NCBI GenBank assembly: GCA_902534465.1
Contig: CACAPU010000006.1
Span: forward strand, 1 to 64,000
Reading direction: 5' to 3'
Origin: an uncultured Pelagibacteraceae bacterium
Lineage (GTDB): Bacteria; Pseudomonadota; Alphaproteobacteria; Pelagibacterales; Pelagibacteraceae
DNA length: 64,000 nt
The position numbers were made by a program, and so were the translations under genes. The notes under the pieces are model-generated. The model searched no databases, had not been told where the DNA came from, and saw only the letters and a list, made by a program, of their open reading frames with translations. Of this stretch, positions 46,380-53,748 are shown piece after piece (position 1 is the stretch's first letter; each line of letters starts with the position of its first letter).

Positions 46380-47177
46380 TTATATTTTTTGTAGAGCCGT
46401 TTTGATCACATCAGACCATCCCTTAGGAGATGGCTCATCAGATTTGATTAAATTATCTATATTTATCAACGAACTATCAAAATTATCATTTTTAACCAAA
46501 CAGGGATAATCGGTTTGTTTTATCATTTCTATATCATTTTCATTATCACCAACACCAATTGTTATGATTTCATCATCCAATTTCTTTCTTATTAATCGAA
46601 TAGCCTCAGACATCGCTATTGATTTATTAACATTGTCACAAATATTCATTATTCTCCCACCAGTCTGAATAGTTAATCCAGAGTTTTTCATAATTTTTAT
46701 AAATTCTTTTTTTTCAATTTCAGTCCCATTAAATTTAATTGGTAATGAATGATCTCTCTTAATTGCTAGTTTAACTTTATCTAATGGAAGCTCTAAGATT
46801 TTTTGCTGTTTTTCTATTTCTAATTCTAAAATGTGAGTAATTTTATTTTTAAAATCTAGGCTGATATTTGATTCATATATATTTTGTATTTCATCTTTTG
46901 TTCTACTTATTATTATTTTGTCAGGTAAATTTTGGTGAATTTTATTTAATCCATGAATAGATGATCCATTCTCCGTAATAAAACTTAAATCTAAATTATT
47001 CTGTTCATTAAATTCTAATAATTCAGCTTTTGTTTTACTAGAGTTTGGAATTATTTTTATACCTTTTGAAATTAATTCTCTAAAGTAGTCCTCAATTTCA
47101 TGAAATTCAAATGTATCTTTATCTAATAGAGATCCATCAAGATCAGTAAATATAATAATTTGTTTTTTTTGTTTCAT
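46380..47177 (-). CDS. Glucosyl-/mannosyl-3-phosphoglycerate phosphatase (HAD, MPGP type)
   Basis: 265 residues, HAD subclass IIB. Motif I FTDLDGSLLD, motif II PNSSKTKAE, and motif IV GVGDNENDIEM are present, with the cap carrying ITENGSSIHG as in the MPGP/YedP group. It would remove phosphate from glucosyl-3-phosphoglycerate made by the adjacent synthase. The first gene of the pair; its upstream side leads into the tRNA-Leu element region. Confidence 0.82.
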   Translation of the reverse strand: MKQKKQIIIFTDLDGSLLDKDTFEFHEIEDYFRELISKGIKIIPNSSKTKAELLEFNEQNNLDLSFITENGSSIHGLNKIHQNLPDKIIISRTKDEIQNIYESNISLDFKNKITHILELEIEKQQKILELPLDKVKLAIKRDHSLPIKFNGTEIEKKEFIKIMKNSGLTIQTGGRIMNICDNVNKSIAMSEAIRLIRKKLDDEIITIGVGDNENDIEMIKQTDYPCLVKNDNFDSSLINIDNLIKSDEPSPKGWSDVIKTALQKI

Positions 47178-47218
47178 TTAAGTAAATATTAACATAAATA
47201 CTCATGAAAATAACTTAT

Positions 47219-47257
47219 GCCCTCGTGGTAAAATTGGTAGACACAAAGGACTTAAAA
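47219..47257 (+). pseudogene. Displaced 5' half of tRNA-Leu(TAA), copy 1
   Basis: 39 nt match the 5' half of the intact tRNA-Leu at 52888 from the first acceptor base to the anticodon loop (CTTAAAA), with one substitution (A for G in the D-arm, GGTAAAATTGG). After the loop the sequence diverges completely. About 35 bp upstream are also shared with the other two copies, so this is the original chromosomal 5' part, left behind when elements entered the gene. Confidence 0.85.
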
Positions 47258-47280
47258 AACATAGGGTTGAGATATTTTAT

Positions 47281-47306
47281 AGTCTCACACAGTCTCATAC
47301 AGTCTT
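47281..47306 (+). repeat. Element A AGTCT triplet, 10-bp spacing
   Basis: AGTCTCACAC, AGTCTCATAC and AGTCTTAAAT follow each other directly (starts 47281, 47291, 47301). Element B has the same triplet at the same distance from the tRNA break (23 bp here, 22 bp there). Likely protein-binding sites for recombination; the third unit resembles the tRNA break sequence CTTAAAA. Confidence 0.7.
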
Positions 47307-47381
47307 AAATCCCATCAAATCCTACATTTTAATAAAACCTTAACCTATTATTATTTGAAAATATGTATAATAAATTTTCTT

Positions 47382-47414
47382 AAACTAGACGTAAACTAGA
47401 GGTTAGATAGATAG
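47382..47414 (+). repeat. Element A left iterons, 11-bp spacing
   Basis: AAACTAGACGT (47382-47392) and AAACTAGAGGT (47393-47403) in direct tandem, then a weaker TAGATAGATAG. The same core CTAGACG recurs twice at the right end of the element. Confidence 0.75.
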
Positions 47415-47435
47415 AATATTATAATTAATATATCT

Positions 47436-49931
47436 ATGAAAAAATTTTTAATATTTTTATTATTTTCAATTTTTACTTTTACAAATCCAATATTAGCAGA
47501 ACAAATTTATTCAGATGAAGCAAAAGAAATGATGGATGATCATGTTAAATCAAGTGAACTTCTCAAGGTTCCGCTTCCCAAAATAAATAGAATTATAAAA
47601 GATTACGAAAGATATAAATTTTATCGAACAAATGTAATGGCCAATAATTGGTCTCATACCAATTCTCTTTGGAAAGAAGAGATAGATGGAAAAATTTTAA
47701 CCAAAGAATTGTGCACAAAAGTAATTAGTGAATTTAAAGTTCCAAGTACTCCTACAATTGAAGAAGAAATTTTCAAAAGATGTCAAAGAGCTTTAATGAG
47801 TTATGCCACAATAGATTTTGAGGGAGGAATAGATTTGCATGGGGAAATAATATTAAATATTGCAACCGCCGAAAAAGATAATTGGGTCTATAAAAATTCA
47901 GGTAAGGATAATTTTAATCCAAGAGATTATCAATTATGGGGTGTTCTTTCTCCACTAGTAACATTTTATGCAGTTAATTATGATCAATTCAATTTTACAG
48001 AAGATCAGCATAAAACTATCCAAAATTATTTTAAAGATAAAGCAATGATTGAACGACTTGATAGAGATGGCAATCGTAGTAGAACAAAACTTTGTCCAAT
48101 TAAAAATCCTATGAAGCTGAATAAAAAAAGACATAAAGTTAATAATTGTGGAACAGTAAGATTGAGATTTGCTTCAGCTGAATTAGCGTTGGCTATAGTT
48201 ATGCAAGATAAAGAACTTTGGTCAAAAGGATTGTGGGATTTAGACTATGTTTTAAGCATGATTGGTGACGAAGGATATTTTATTCCAACAGCAGCAAAAG
48301 GTTGTAAAGCAATTGGATATTCATACTCTACAAGCCAATTATTTTCTACTAATGTGGAGTTATTGAATTTAGCAAAATTTAATCTTCTTGATTATAAAAC
48401 AAGACATGGAAAAACTTTAGCTGAAGCGTACGAGCAACTTTTCAAAATATATGATGATATTACTTTAATAAAACATATAGCAAAAAAAGGAGTTGGCGCA
48501 GCATCATGTGGAACAAAACCTTTTAAAACACATATGGAACACGTTATTTATGAACGAGGTGGTCTTGAAAATTACCAGCATGATTTGAAAATAGGAAGAA
48601 TCCCAGATAAACAATTTTATATTAATTGGTCAATGAGATTTGTGACAGAAAAACATCCGGAGTGGTTTGAAGGTAAATTTTCACCTCATGAAGTTAAAGT
48701 ATTTCCGTTTCATGGCGCATATTATCATATCCAACCAATTGAGATATTCAATGCAAATATAATGTCAGAGGGGAGCAATCTCTGGACAAAAAAACTATCT
48801 GAAAAACCAACTGATTATGAAAAAAAATTTAGATATTCAGAATTTAAAATTTTTAATAATAATGTTGGAGGAATATTTAAGCTTAAATCAAATGATGTAA
48901 AATTTGCATCAAACACAAATCCTATTAAGCCAAATAAACAAAAAGATCATGAATTATATAAAGCATTTATCAAAGGAAATTTGATATCTGAAGATGATAA
49001 AAATATTAAATTTGATGGAGCATTGGTTTACCAGGATAAATTAACAGATGAAATGAAGGATCAAATTTTAGCTGTTTATATAGGAAGGAAGGCAGATGAA
49101 GATACAATCATGCCTTTGTTTAGACACCGTGAAAATATTATAAATAAATGTGGCATGTTATTTATGGAGTTAAATTTCATTGAGGGCGGTTGGATGAATT
49201 TTGTAAGTGAAACTAATAATGTAAATTTTGCAGAAAACCAACAATGTATTCATAATTATTTTTCTGAGTCTAATGATGCTGAGTCTTTGGAATTATTTGA
49301 AGCTATTTTAGCTGGGACAAATTCTATATTAAAATATTTAAAAGATAATGAAAATTTAAGAACTTTACCAAATGATACAAAAAAAATAGCTAAAGCGAAA
49401 ATAACCGAGGAAATTGCAGAACCAATGAAAGAAATTTTTACAATATTTAATTATGAAAATGGAATATTTAAACTTAAATCAAATAATGTAAACTTCTCAT
49501 CTAATACAAATCCAATTAAACCAAAAAGGCAAAAAGAAGATCAATTATATAAATCAATTATTAAAGGAAATTTAATAAATGAAGTTGATAAGAAAGTTAA
49601 ACTTGAAGAAGCTTTAGTTTATAAGAGAAAACTTGATACTGATGATCAAATTTTAGTGATTAATATTGGAGAAGAACCAGGAGAAGATGCTATTATACCT
49701 TTCTTTAGACACAGCGAAAATATTCAAAGTAAATGTGGTTCTAGATTGTTAAATCAATGGGGCTGGATGAGCTTCATAAGTATGACTAAAAATGAGAAAA
49801 TTGCAAAAAACCAACAGTGTCACTATGATTACTTTAAAGAAACAGACGACGTTGAGGCTATTGAATTGTTTGAGAGCGTTTTAGGTGGGACAGATTCCAT
49901 TTTAAATTATTTACAAGCCAATGTTAAATAA
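47436..49931 (+). CDS. Element A cargo: large exported protein with alginate-lyase-like domain and duplicated C-terminal domain
   Basis: 831 residues. A signal peptide (MKKFLIFLLFSIFTF, cleavage near ILA-EQI) is followed by a helical region to about residue 460 in which NNCGTVRLRFASAELALAI (about 231-249), DKELWSKGLWDLDYVL and GYFIPTAAKGC recall the alpha/alpha-barrel of family PL5 alginate lyases; the catalytic Asn-Asn-His is not conserved (His is Cys). From about 466-640 and 667-831 a domain is repeated, each copy with GIFKLKSN, FxSNTNPIKP, a CG and a QQC. A TATAAT at 47420-47425 lies 10 bp before the ATG, so the mRNA would have almost no leader. Exported polysaccharide-active or surface protein is a guess. 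Confidence 0.75.
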   Translation: MKKFLIFLLFSIFTFTNPILAEQIYSDEAKEMMDDHVKSSELLKVPLPKINRIIKDYERYKFYRTNVMANNWSHTNSLWKEEIDGKILTKELCTKVISEFKVPSTPTIEEEIFKRCQRALMSYATIDFEGGIDLHGEIILNIATAEKDNWVYKNSGKDNFNPRDYQLWGVLSPLVTFYAVNYDQFNFTEDQHKTIQNYFKDKAMIERLDRDGNRSRTKLCPIKNPMKLNKKRHKVNNCGTVRLRFASAELALAIVMQDKELWSKGLWDLDYVLSMIGDEGYFIPTAAKGCKAIGYSYSTSQLFSTNVELLNLAKFNLLDYKTRHGKTLAEAYEQLFKIYDDITLIKHIAKKGVGAASCGTKPFKTHMEHVIYERGGLENYQHDLKIGRIPDKQFYINWSMRFVTEKHPEWFEGKFSPHEVKVFPFHGAYYHIQPIEIFNANIMSEGSNLWTKKLSEKPTDYEKKFRYSEFKIFNNNVGGIFKLKSNDVKFASNTNPIKPNKQKDHELYKAFIKGNLISEDDKNIKFDGALVYQDKLTDEMKDQILAVYIGRKADEDTIMPLFRHRENIINKCGMLFMELNFIEGGWMNFVSETNNVNFAENQQCIHNYFSESNDAESLELFEAILAGTNSILKYLKDNENLRTLPNDTKKIAKAKITEEIAEPMKEIFTIFNYENGIFKLKSNNVNFSSNTNPIKPKRQKEDQLYKSIIKGNLINEVDKKVKLEEALVYKRKLDTDDQILVINIGEEPGEDAIIPFFRHSENIQSKCGSRLLNQWGWMSFISMTKNEKIAKNQQCHYDYFKETDDVEAIELFESVLGGTDSILNYLQANVK

Positions 49932-49965
49932 TAATTAGCTAAAATTAAAATAGGATTTTATAGGA

Positions 49966-49987
49966 CAACTAGACGTAGACTAGACGT
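49966..49987 (+). repeat. Element A right iterons, 11-bp spacing
   Basis: AACTAGACGT ending at 49976 and AGACTAGACGT (49977-49987) repeat the left-end core in the same orientation. They follow TAGGACAACT directly, the same junction (TAGGATAACT) that precedes the right iterons of element B. The first CTAGA starts 102 bp before the tRNA copy, exactly as in element B. Confidence 0.75.
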
Positions 49988-49988
49988 T

Positions 49989-50110
49989 AGAGAGATAAAA
50001 TAAAAAAAATTTACTTATTCCTCTTGTTCAATTATAAATATTGGCATAAACACTCATGAAAATAACTCATGCCCTCGTGGTGAAATTGGTAGACACAAAG
50101 GACTTAAAAT
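49989..50110 (+). repeat. 122-bp direct repeat, tRNA-Leu promoter plus 5' half (copy 2)
   Basis: Nearly identical to 52806-52927: AGAGAGATAAAATAAAA, the tRNA upstream region, and the tRNA 5' half through the anticodon loop. Only about ten positions differ, in the region just before the tRNA. It marks the element-borne attachment region that rebuilds the tRNA gene after insertion. Confidence 0.85.
50071..50110 (+). pseudogene. Displaced 5' half of tRNA-Leu(TAA), copy 2
   Basis: 40 nt identical to the intact tRNA-Leu 5' half from the acceptor stem to just past the anticodon loop, then unrelated sequence. No 3' half follows, so no mature tRNA can form. It was the working 5' end until element B entered. 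Confidence 0.88.
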
Positions 50111-50132
50111 AGTTTGAATTGAGGAATTTCTT

Positions 50133-50158
50133 AGTCTCTTACAGTCTCTAATAGTCTT
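50133..50158 (+). repeat. Element B AGTCT triplet, 10-bp spacing
   Basis: AGTCT at 50133, 50143 and 50153, matching the triplet of element A in sequence, spacing and distance from the tRNA break. Unlike the 11-bp iterons, this motif is shared by both elements, so it may be read by a common factor. Confidence 0.7.
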
Positions 50159-50235
50159 AATCTATTATATTCCTACAAGTATTTAAATCATTGGATTATT
50201 TTTATTGGGATATCTTACTAATTAATTTTCAGAAT

Positions 50236-50254
50236 CTCGGAACATTCTCGGAAA
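50236..50254 (+). repeat. Element B left iterons, 11-bp spacing
   Basis: CTCGGAA at 50236-50242 and 50247-50253, followed by ACAGAGAGATAA. The 19-nt block from 50247 is repeated exactly at the right end (52797). Confidence 0.78.
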
Positions 50255-50334
50255 CAGAGAGATAATCTGTATTATGATTTTTAATAGTCAATAACCCTAT
50301 AATGCGTTTGTGACGACCATTCTAGAGAGATATA

Positions 50335-52770
50335 ATGTTGAATATATTTATGGAAAAAGGCATCTCATTTGGTGGCAAAACTAAAACAGAGTATGGACTA
50401 CCACCACGAGATTACTATAAAAATTTGAATTTAATTAATGACGAACAAGTTAATTATGCTGATAAAATTTTTGGAATTATAAACAACAAAATTATTGTAA
50501 ATTCAATTAGAAAAATTCAAGAAAATAGCATAGAAAAAAAAATTATAGACGATAAATCAGAAATAATAAAAATTATAGATTTTAAAGAGATTGCTGAAAA
50601 CAAACAAGACTTTATTAAGTCAAATTTATTTTCACAATATATTGTGAAAAATAATATTAATTTCATAATAGTTAACAAGAGAAATATTAAGATCAATAGA
50701 ACTGAACTAGATGTTTTAAATGTATCGACAGGTTTTGGAAATTCAAGTTTGATAAGATTTAGATTTGATACAGATAGCCATATTGCTGAAATTAATTTAG
50801 AGAAATTAGACTTAACTAAAAAATTAGTTTTTGTTTTCTGTGAAAATCACAAGCCCTATAAGATTTTAGAATTAAATAATCTAGATATAGAAAGGCTATC
50901 AAATGATATCGAAAAAAATGAAATATTTATTAATGATAAAAAAATACATCAATTAGGTTTAATTAAATATCTGCAAAAGTTTACAGATAAACTAAAGAAT
51001 ATTGATCAAATCAAAATTTCTTGGTTTGAGGCTATACATAATAATAATCTTTTACTCAAAGTGATGCATTTTGGTAATAAAGGAAGAAAATTTGAACCCC
51101 CTAAAGAACTTGTTTTGAAAAATGAAAATGAAAAAGCCTCAATTAAAACTACTTTTGAAATAATTAATAAATTCTTAAGTTCGGATTTTGAGAAAACATT
51201 TGAAATAGTAAATTCATATTTAAAAGATAAAAAATTAAGGAAAAATTTTATCGATTTTCCTTTTATTTATTCATTCAAAGATAACACTAAATTCAATGAT
51301 TTATTAGAAACACAAATTTATGCTAATTTATTCCAGTTTTATTTGTCATCAGCACAAACTACGAATTATGGGCTAAAGAATTATTCAGTCTCACTTTTTG
51401 GTGAATATGAAATTTCATCAATGGAGATCGATTATGACAACATGCCAGAATATTTAAATAGTAAGGGTAATGAAGTTAACTTGTGTAAAGTTTATTGGTT
51501 ATTTCAAGAGTCTGTTAGTTCAGCATCAAATGACAATTTCCACTACAATCTAAATGAAACTGTAACTGGAAATGAGTTTCCTATGGCAAGTGAAATTATA
51601 AAGGAAACATTCGATAAATTTGATTTAGATGAGTCAATATCAGTAGATGATATTAAAAAAAATTGTAGAGGTTTATTAGATGAGGCAAATTCTTTTAAAA
51701 ATTGGACATTAAGAAACGGATCTTTTTTCGTTTTGAATATCAATAATATTATTGGTGTACAATTATATGAAATTTTTGATGACATTGTTGCAAAGTTTAT
51801 AACTAAAGATGGTTTCTATTTTAAAATTACTTTACATACCCCAACTTTAAAAAGTGCGGGTGAGTCTATTCTTTTTTGGGCTTTTGAGGATGGTAAAGGA
51901 AATTTTCAAGAATTTTCAAATGTTCAAGAATTGAAAAACCATAAATCAAATCGAATATTTTGGGCACTAATTCAATTGATATGTGCAATTATAAGAGATT
52001 ATTGGGTTATTGAAAAAAAGGAAAAAGTATTTTCTGAGATTAGGGATAGAAAATATTTACCTAGAAACTACAGTAACTCGAAAAGTGTAAGAATAATTTA
52101 TCTGCCAAGAATAAGATATACCAGTTCACCAAAAGTTAAAAATCAATTTCAAAAAATGGAATATGAAAAAAGAGGAAAACACTTTGTGAGGGCCTTTATG
52201 AGAAAGTCAACAAACAGCTCTCCATTACAAAAATATCTTGCCTCCCAATATAATCTTGAAATTCCAGAGGGTCATACTTTTGTAAAACCTCATGAAAGGG
52301 GAATTCAGAAAGATCAAGAGATAATTTACAGAAGTAGGTCGGCTTTAAACATGCTTTATCAAGAAAATAACCATGAGACAGGAAGTAATTCACGGTGGTT
52401 TAAGTTTGAAAAAGATATTAAAAAATTATTAGAATTTCAAAATATGCAAGTTGAACATTACTCTGCATCAAAAAGAAATGATGATGGCATCGACATTGTT
52501 GCCATAAAGAAAAAAAAAGAGGAGATTGAAACTCATCTTTACCAATGTAAATGTTATAAACCAAAAAATAAGATTGGCCCTGATATTGTCAGAGAATTAA
52601 TAGGTTCCATGATTGCCTTTGGAGGCAAATGCACTGGATGGATAGTTACTACCAGTAGTTTAACTGGTGACTCTATTAGATTAATTAAAGATTTTAAAAC
52701 TAAAGGCTATGAAATAAATTACTTAGAAGGAGCGGATATTGCTAAAGAATTAATGAGAAATAACAACTAG
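50335..52770 (+). CDS. Element B cargo: large protein with C-terminal Mrr-like restriction endonuclease domain
   Basis: 811 residues. The last 120 or so carry a PD-(D/E)xK core of the Mrr type: KFEKDIKKLLEFQ, VEHYSASKRNDDGIDIVA with the catalytic Asp, YQCKCYKP with the Q-x-K, and GWIVTTSSLTGDS. Around 600-680 a distinct block has GKHFVRAFMRK and IPEGHTFVKPHERG. The first 590 residues are not recognised; they could be a sensor or target-recognition region. A single-gene restriction or anti-phage defence role is likely but unproven. Start chosen at ATG 50335; a second ATG lies six codons on. Confidence 0.75.
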   Translation: MLNIFMEKGISFGGKTKTEYGLPPRDYYKNLNLINDEQVNYADKIFGIINNKIIVNSIRKIQENSIEKKIIDDKSEIIKIIDFKEIAENKQDFIKSNLFSQYIVKNNINFIIVNKRNIKINRTELDVLNVSTGFGNSSLIRFRFDTDSHIAEINLEKLDLTKKLVFVFCENHKPYKILELNNLDIERLSNDIEKNEIFINDKKIHQLGLIKYLQKFTDKLKNIDQIKISWFEAIHNNNLLLKVMHFGNKGRKFEPPKELVLKNENEKASIKTTFEIINKFLSSDFEKTFEIVNSYLKDKKLRKNFIDFPFIYSFKDNTKFNDLLETQIYANLFQFYLSSAQTTNYGLKNYSVSLFGEYEISSMEIDYDNMPEYLNSKGNEVNLCKVYWLFQESVSSASNDNFHYNLNETVTGNEFPMASEIIKETFDKFDLDESISVDDIKKNCRGLLDEANSFKNWTLRNGSFFVLNINNIIGVQLYEIFDDIVAKFITKDGFYFKITLHTPTLKSAGESILFWAFEDGKGNFQEFSNVQELKNHKSNRIFWALIQLICAIIRDYWVIEKKEKVFSEIRDRKYLPRNYSNSKSVRIIYLPRIRYTSSPKVKNQFQKMEYEKRGKHFVRAFMRKSTNSSPLQKYLASQYNLEIPEGHTFVKPHERGIQKDQEIIYRSRSALNMLYQENNHETGSNSRWFKFEKDIKKLLEFQNMQVEHYSASKRNDDGIDIVAIKKKKEEIETHLYQCKCYKPKNKIGPDIVRELIGSMIAFGGKCTGWIVTTSSLTGDSIRLIKDFKTKGYEINYLEGADIAKELMRNNN

Positions 52771-52785
52771 GATTATGTAGGATAA

Positions 52786-52804
52786 CTCGGAACAAACTCG
52801 GAAA
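52786..52804 (+). repeat. Element B right iterons, 11-bp spacing
   Basis: CTCGGAA at 52786-52792 and 52797-52803, the same core and spacing as at the left end, in the same orientation, starting 102 bp before the intact tRNA. They directly follow TGTAGGATAA, the inverted counterpart of TCCTACA at 50171. Confidence 0.78.
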
Positions 52805-52805
52805 C

Positions 52806-52927
52806 AGAGAGATAAAATAAAAAAAATTTACTTATTAATCTTGTTCAATTATAAATATTAGCATAAACACTCATGAAATTCATTAATGCCCTCGTGGTGA
52901 AATTGGTAGACACAAAGGACTTAAAAT
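52806..52927 (+). repeat. 122-bp direct repeat, tRNA-Leu promoter plus 5' half (copy 3, functional)
   Basis: Counterpart of 49989-50110. This copy supplies the working upstream region and the 5' half of the intact tRNA-Leu. The break in identity at 52927 lies just after the anticodon loop. Confidence 0.85.
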
Positions 52928-52973
52928 CCTTGCCATTTATGGAGTGCCAGTTCGAGTCTGGCCGAGGGCACCA
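52888..52973 (+). tRNA. tRNA-Leu(TAA)
   Basis: 86 nt including an encoded CCA. Acceptor GCCCTCG pairs with CGAGGGC before discriminator A; anticodon loop CTTAAAA gives anticodon TAA (reads UUA); a long variable arm typical of class II tRNA-Leu follows. It is the intact member of three copies of the 5' half, and the insertion target of elements A and B. nadK starts 5 bp after CCA. Confidence 0.95.
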
Positions 52974-52977
52974 CTAA

Positions 52978-53748
52978 ATGTTAAAGCCACACATACTTTT
53001 TGACCATACAAAAACATCAAAAAAAATTAAAAATTTTCTAGATCATAAAATCAAAAATATATCATTAGGTAAATGCAATCTAATAATTGTCGTTGGAGGT
53101 GATGGTTTTATGCTCTCGTCATTGAAAAAGTATAATAAATACAAAAAACCTTTTTATGGAATTAATGCCGGCAGTTATGGTTTTTTAATGAATAAGTTTT
53201 CGTCAAAAAATACTATTAAAAATTTATCAAAAGCGAAACAAGTTTCGATTTCGCCCTTAGAAATGAGTGTAAAGAATAAGTTTAATAAAACTAAAAAGTC
53301 TATTGCTATCAATGAAGTCTCTATTTTAAGACAAAGTAGACAAACTGCATCACTTGAAATTTCTAACGGTTCGCAAAAAATTATTAAAAAACTAGTTTCT
53401 GATGGTGTATTAATTTCTACACCTGCAGGAAGCACTGCATACAATATGTCAGTTTATGGACCAATATTAAACTTGGACTCTAAAAAACTTTCTATTAGGC
53501 CTATTAGTGCATTTAGACCTAGAAGATGGAAGGGAAGAATTGTGAGCGATAAATCAAAAATTACAATTAAAAATCTAAATATTAATAAAAGACCAATTAG
53601 TGCGGTTGCTGACAATTACGAAGTTAGAAATGCAAAGACAATATCTATTAAGATTAATAAAAAAGTTAAATTTAATCTTTTATATGATTCAAACAGAAGT
53701 CTTCAAAAAAAAATAAAAATAGAGCAAATCAGAAAAGAAACAAATTAA
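52978..53748 (+). CDS. nadK: NAD kinase
   Basis: 256 residues. The family GGDG motif (VVGGDGFMLSS), NEVSILR and ISTPAGSTAYNMS signatures are in order. It phosphorylates NAD to NADP. The gene begins 5 bp after the tRNA-Leu CCA, so it is probably on the same transcript, and overlaps the next gene by one base. Confidence 0.93.
   Translation: MLKPHILFDHTKTSKKIKNFLDHKIKNISLGKCNLIIVVGGDGFMLSSLKKYNKYKKPFYGINAGSYGFLMNKFSSKNTIKNLSKAKQVSISPLEMSVKNKFNKTKKSIAINEVSILRQSRQTASLEISNGSQKIIKKLVSDGVLISTPAGSTAYNMSVYGPILNLDSKKLSIRPISAFRPRRWKGRIVSDKSKITIKNLNINKRPISAVADNYEVRNAKTISIKINKKVKFNLLYDSNRSLQKKIKIEQIRKETN

Larger units (their letters stand above)
47258..50110 (+). mobile_element. Non-autonomous tRNA-Leu element A
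   Basis: About 2.85 kb between the breaks in two tRNA-Leu 5'-half copies. Order: three AGTCT repeats, a TCCTA-type inverted repeat, two 11-bp iterons, an A/T promoter, one cargo gene (47436-49931), a matching inverted repeat, two iterons of the same sequence, then a new tRNA promoter and 5' half that replaced the displaced one. No integrase, transposase or replication gene is present. Mobilisation must be in trans. Boundaries are inferred from where tRNA identity stops. Confidence 0.65.
49932..50334. other. 403-bp junction between elements A and B
   Basis: No gene. In order: inverted repeat unit (49944-49958), A right iterons (49966-49987), the 122-bp long repeat with tRNA-Leu promoter and 5' half (49989-50110), AGTCT triplet of element B (50133-50158), TCCTACA (50171-50177), B left iterons (50236-50254), and a TATAAT (50298-50303) that could start transcription of the next gene. 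Confidence 0.7.
50111..52927 (+). mobile_element. Non-autonomous tRNA-Leu element B
   Basis: About 2.8 kb with the same plan as element A: AGTCT triplet, TCCTACA, CTCGGAA iterons, one cargo gene (50335-52770), TGTAGGA, CTCGGAA iterons, long repeat with a new tRNA promoter and 5' half that completes the intact tRNA-Leu. Its iteron sequence differs from that of A, but positions relative to the tRNA breaks are the same. No recombinase. It lies next to the intact tRNA, so it is probably the more recent arrival. Confidence 0.65.

Noticed and set aside
47219..50110. tRNA-Leu 5' fragments as functional split tRNA genes
   Set aside because: No matching separate 3' half exists near them, and an intact tRNA-Leu is present at 52888.
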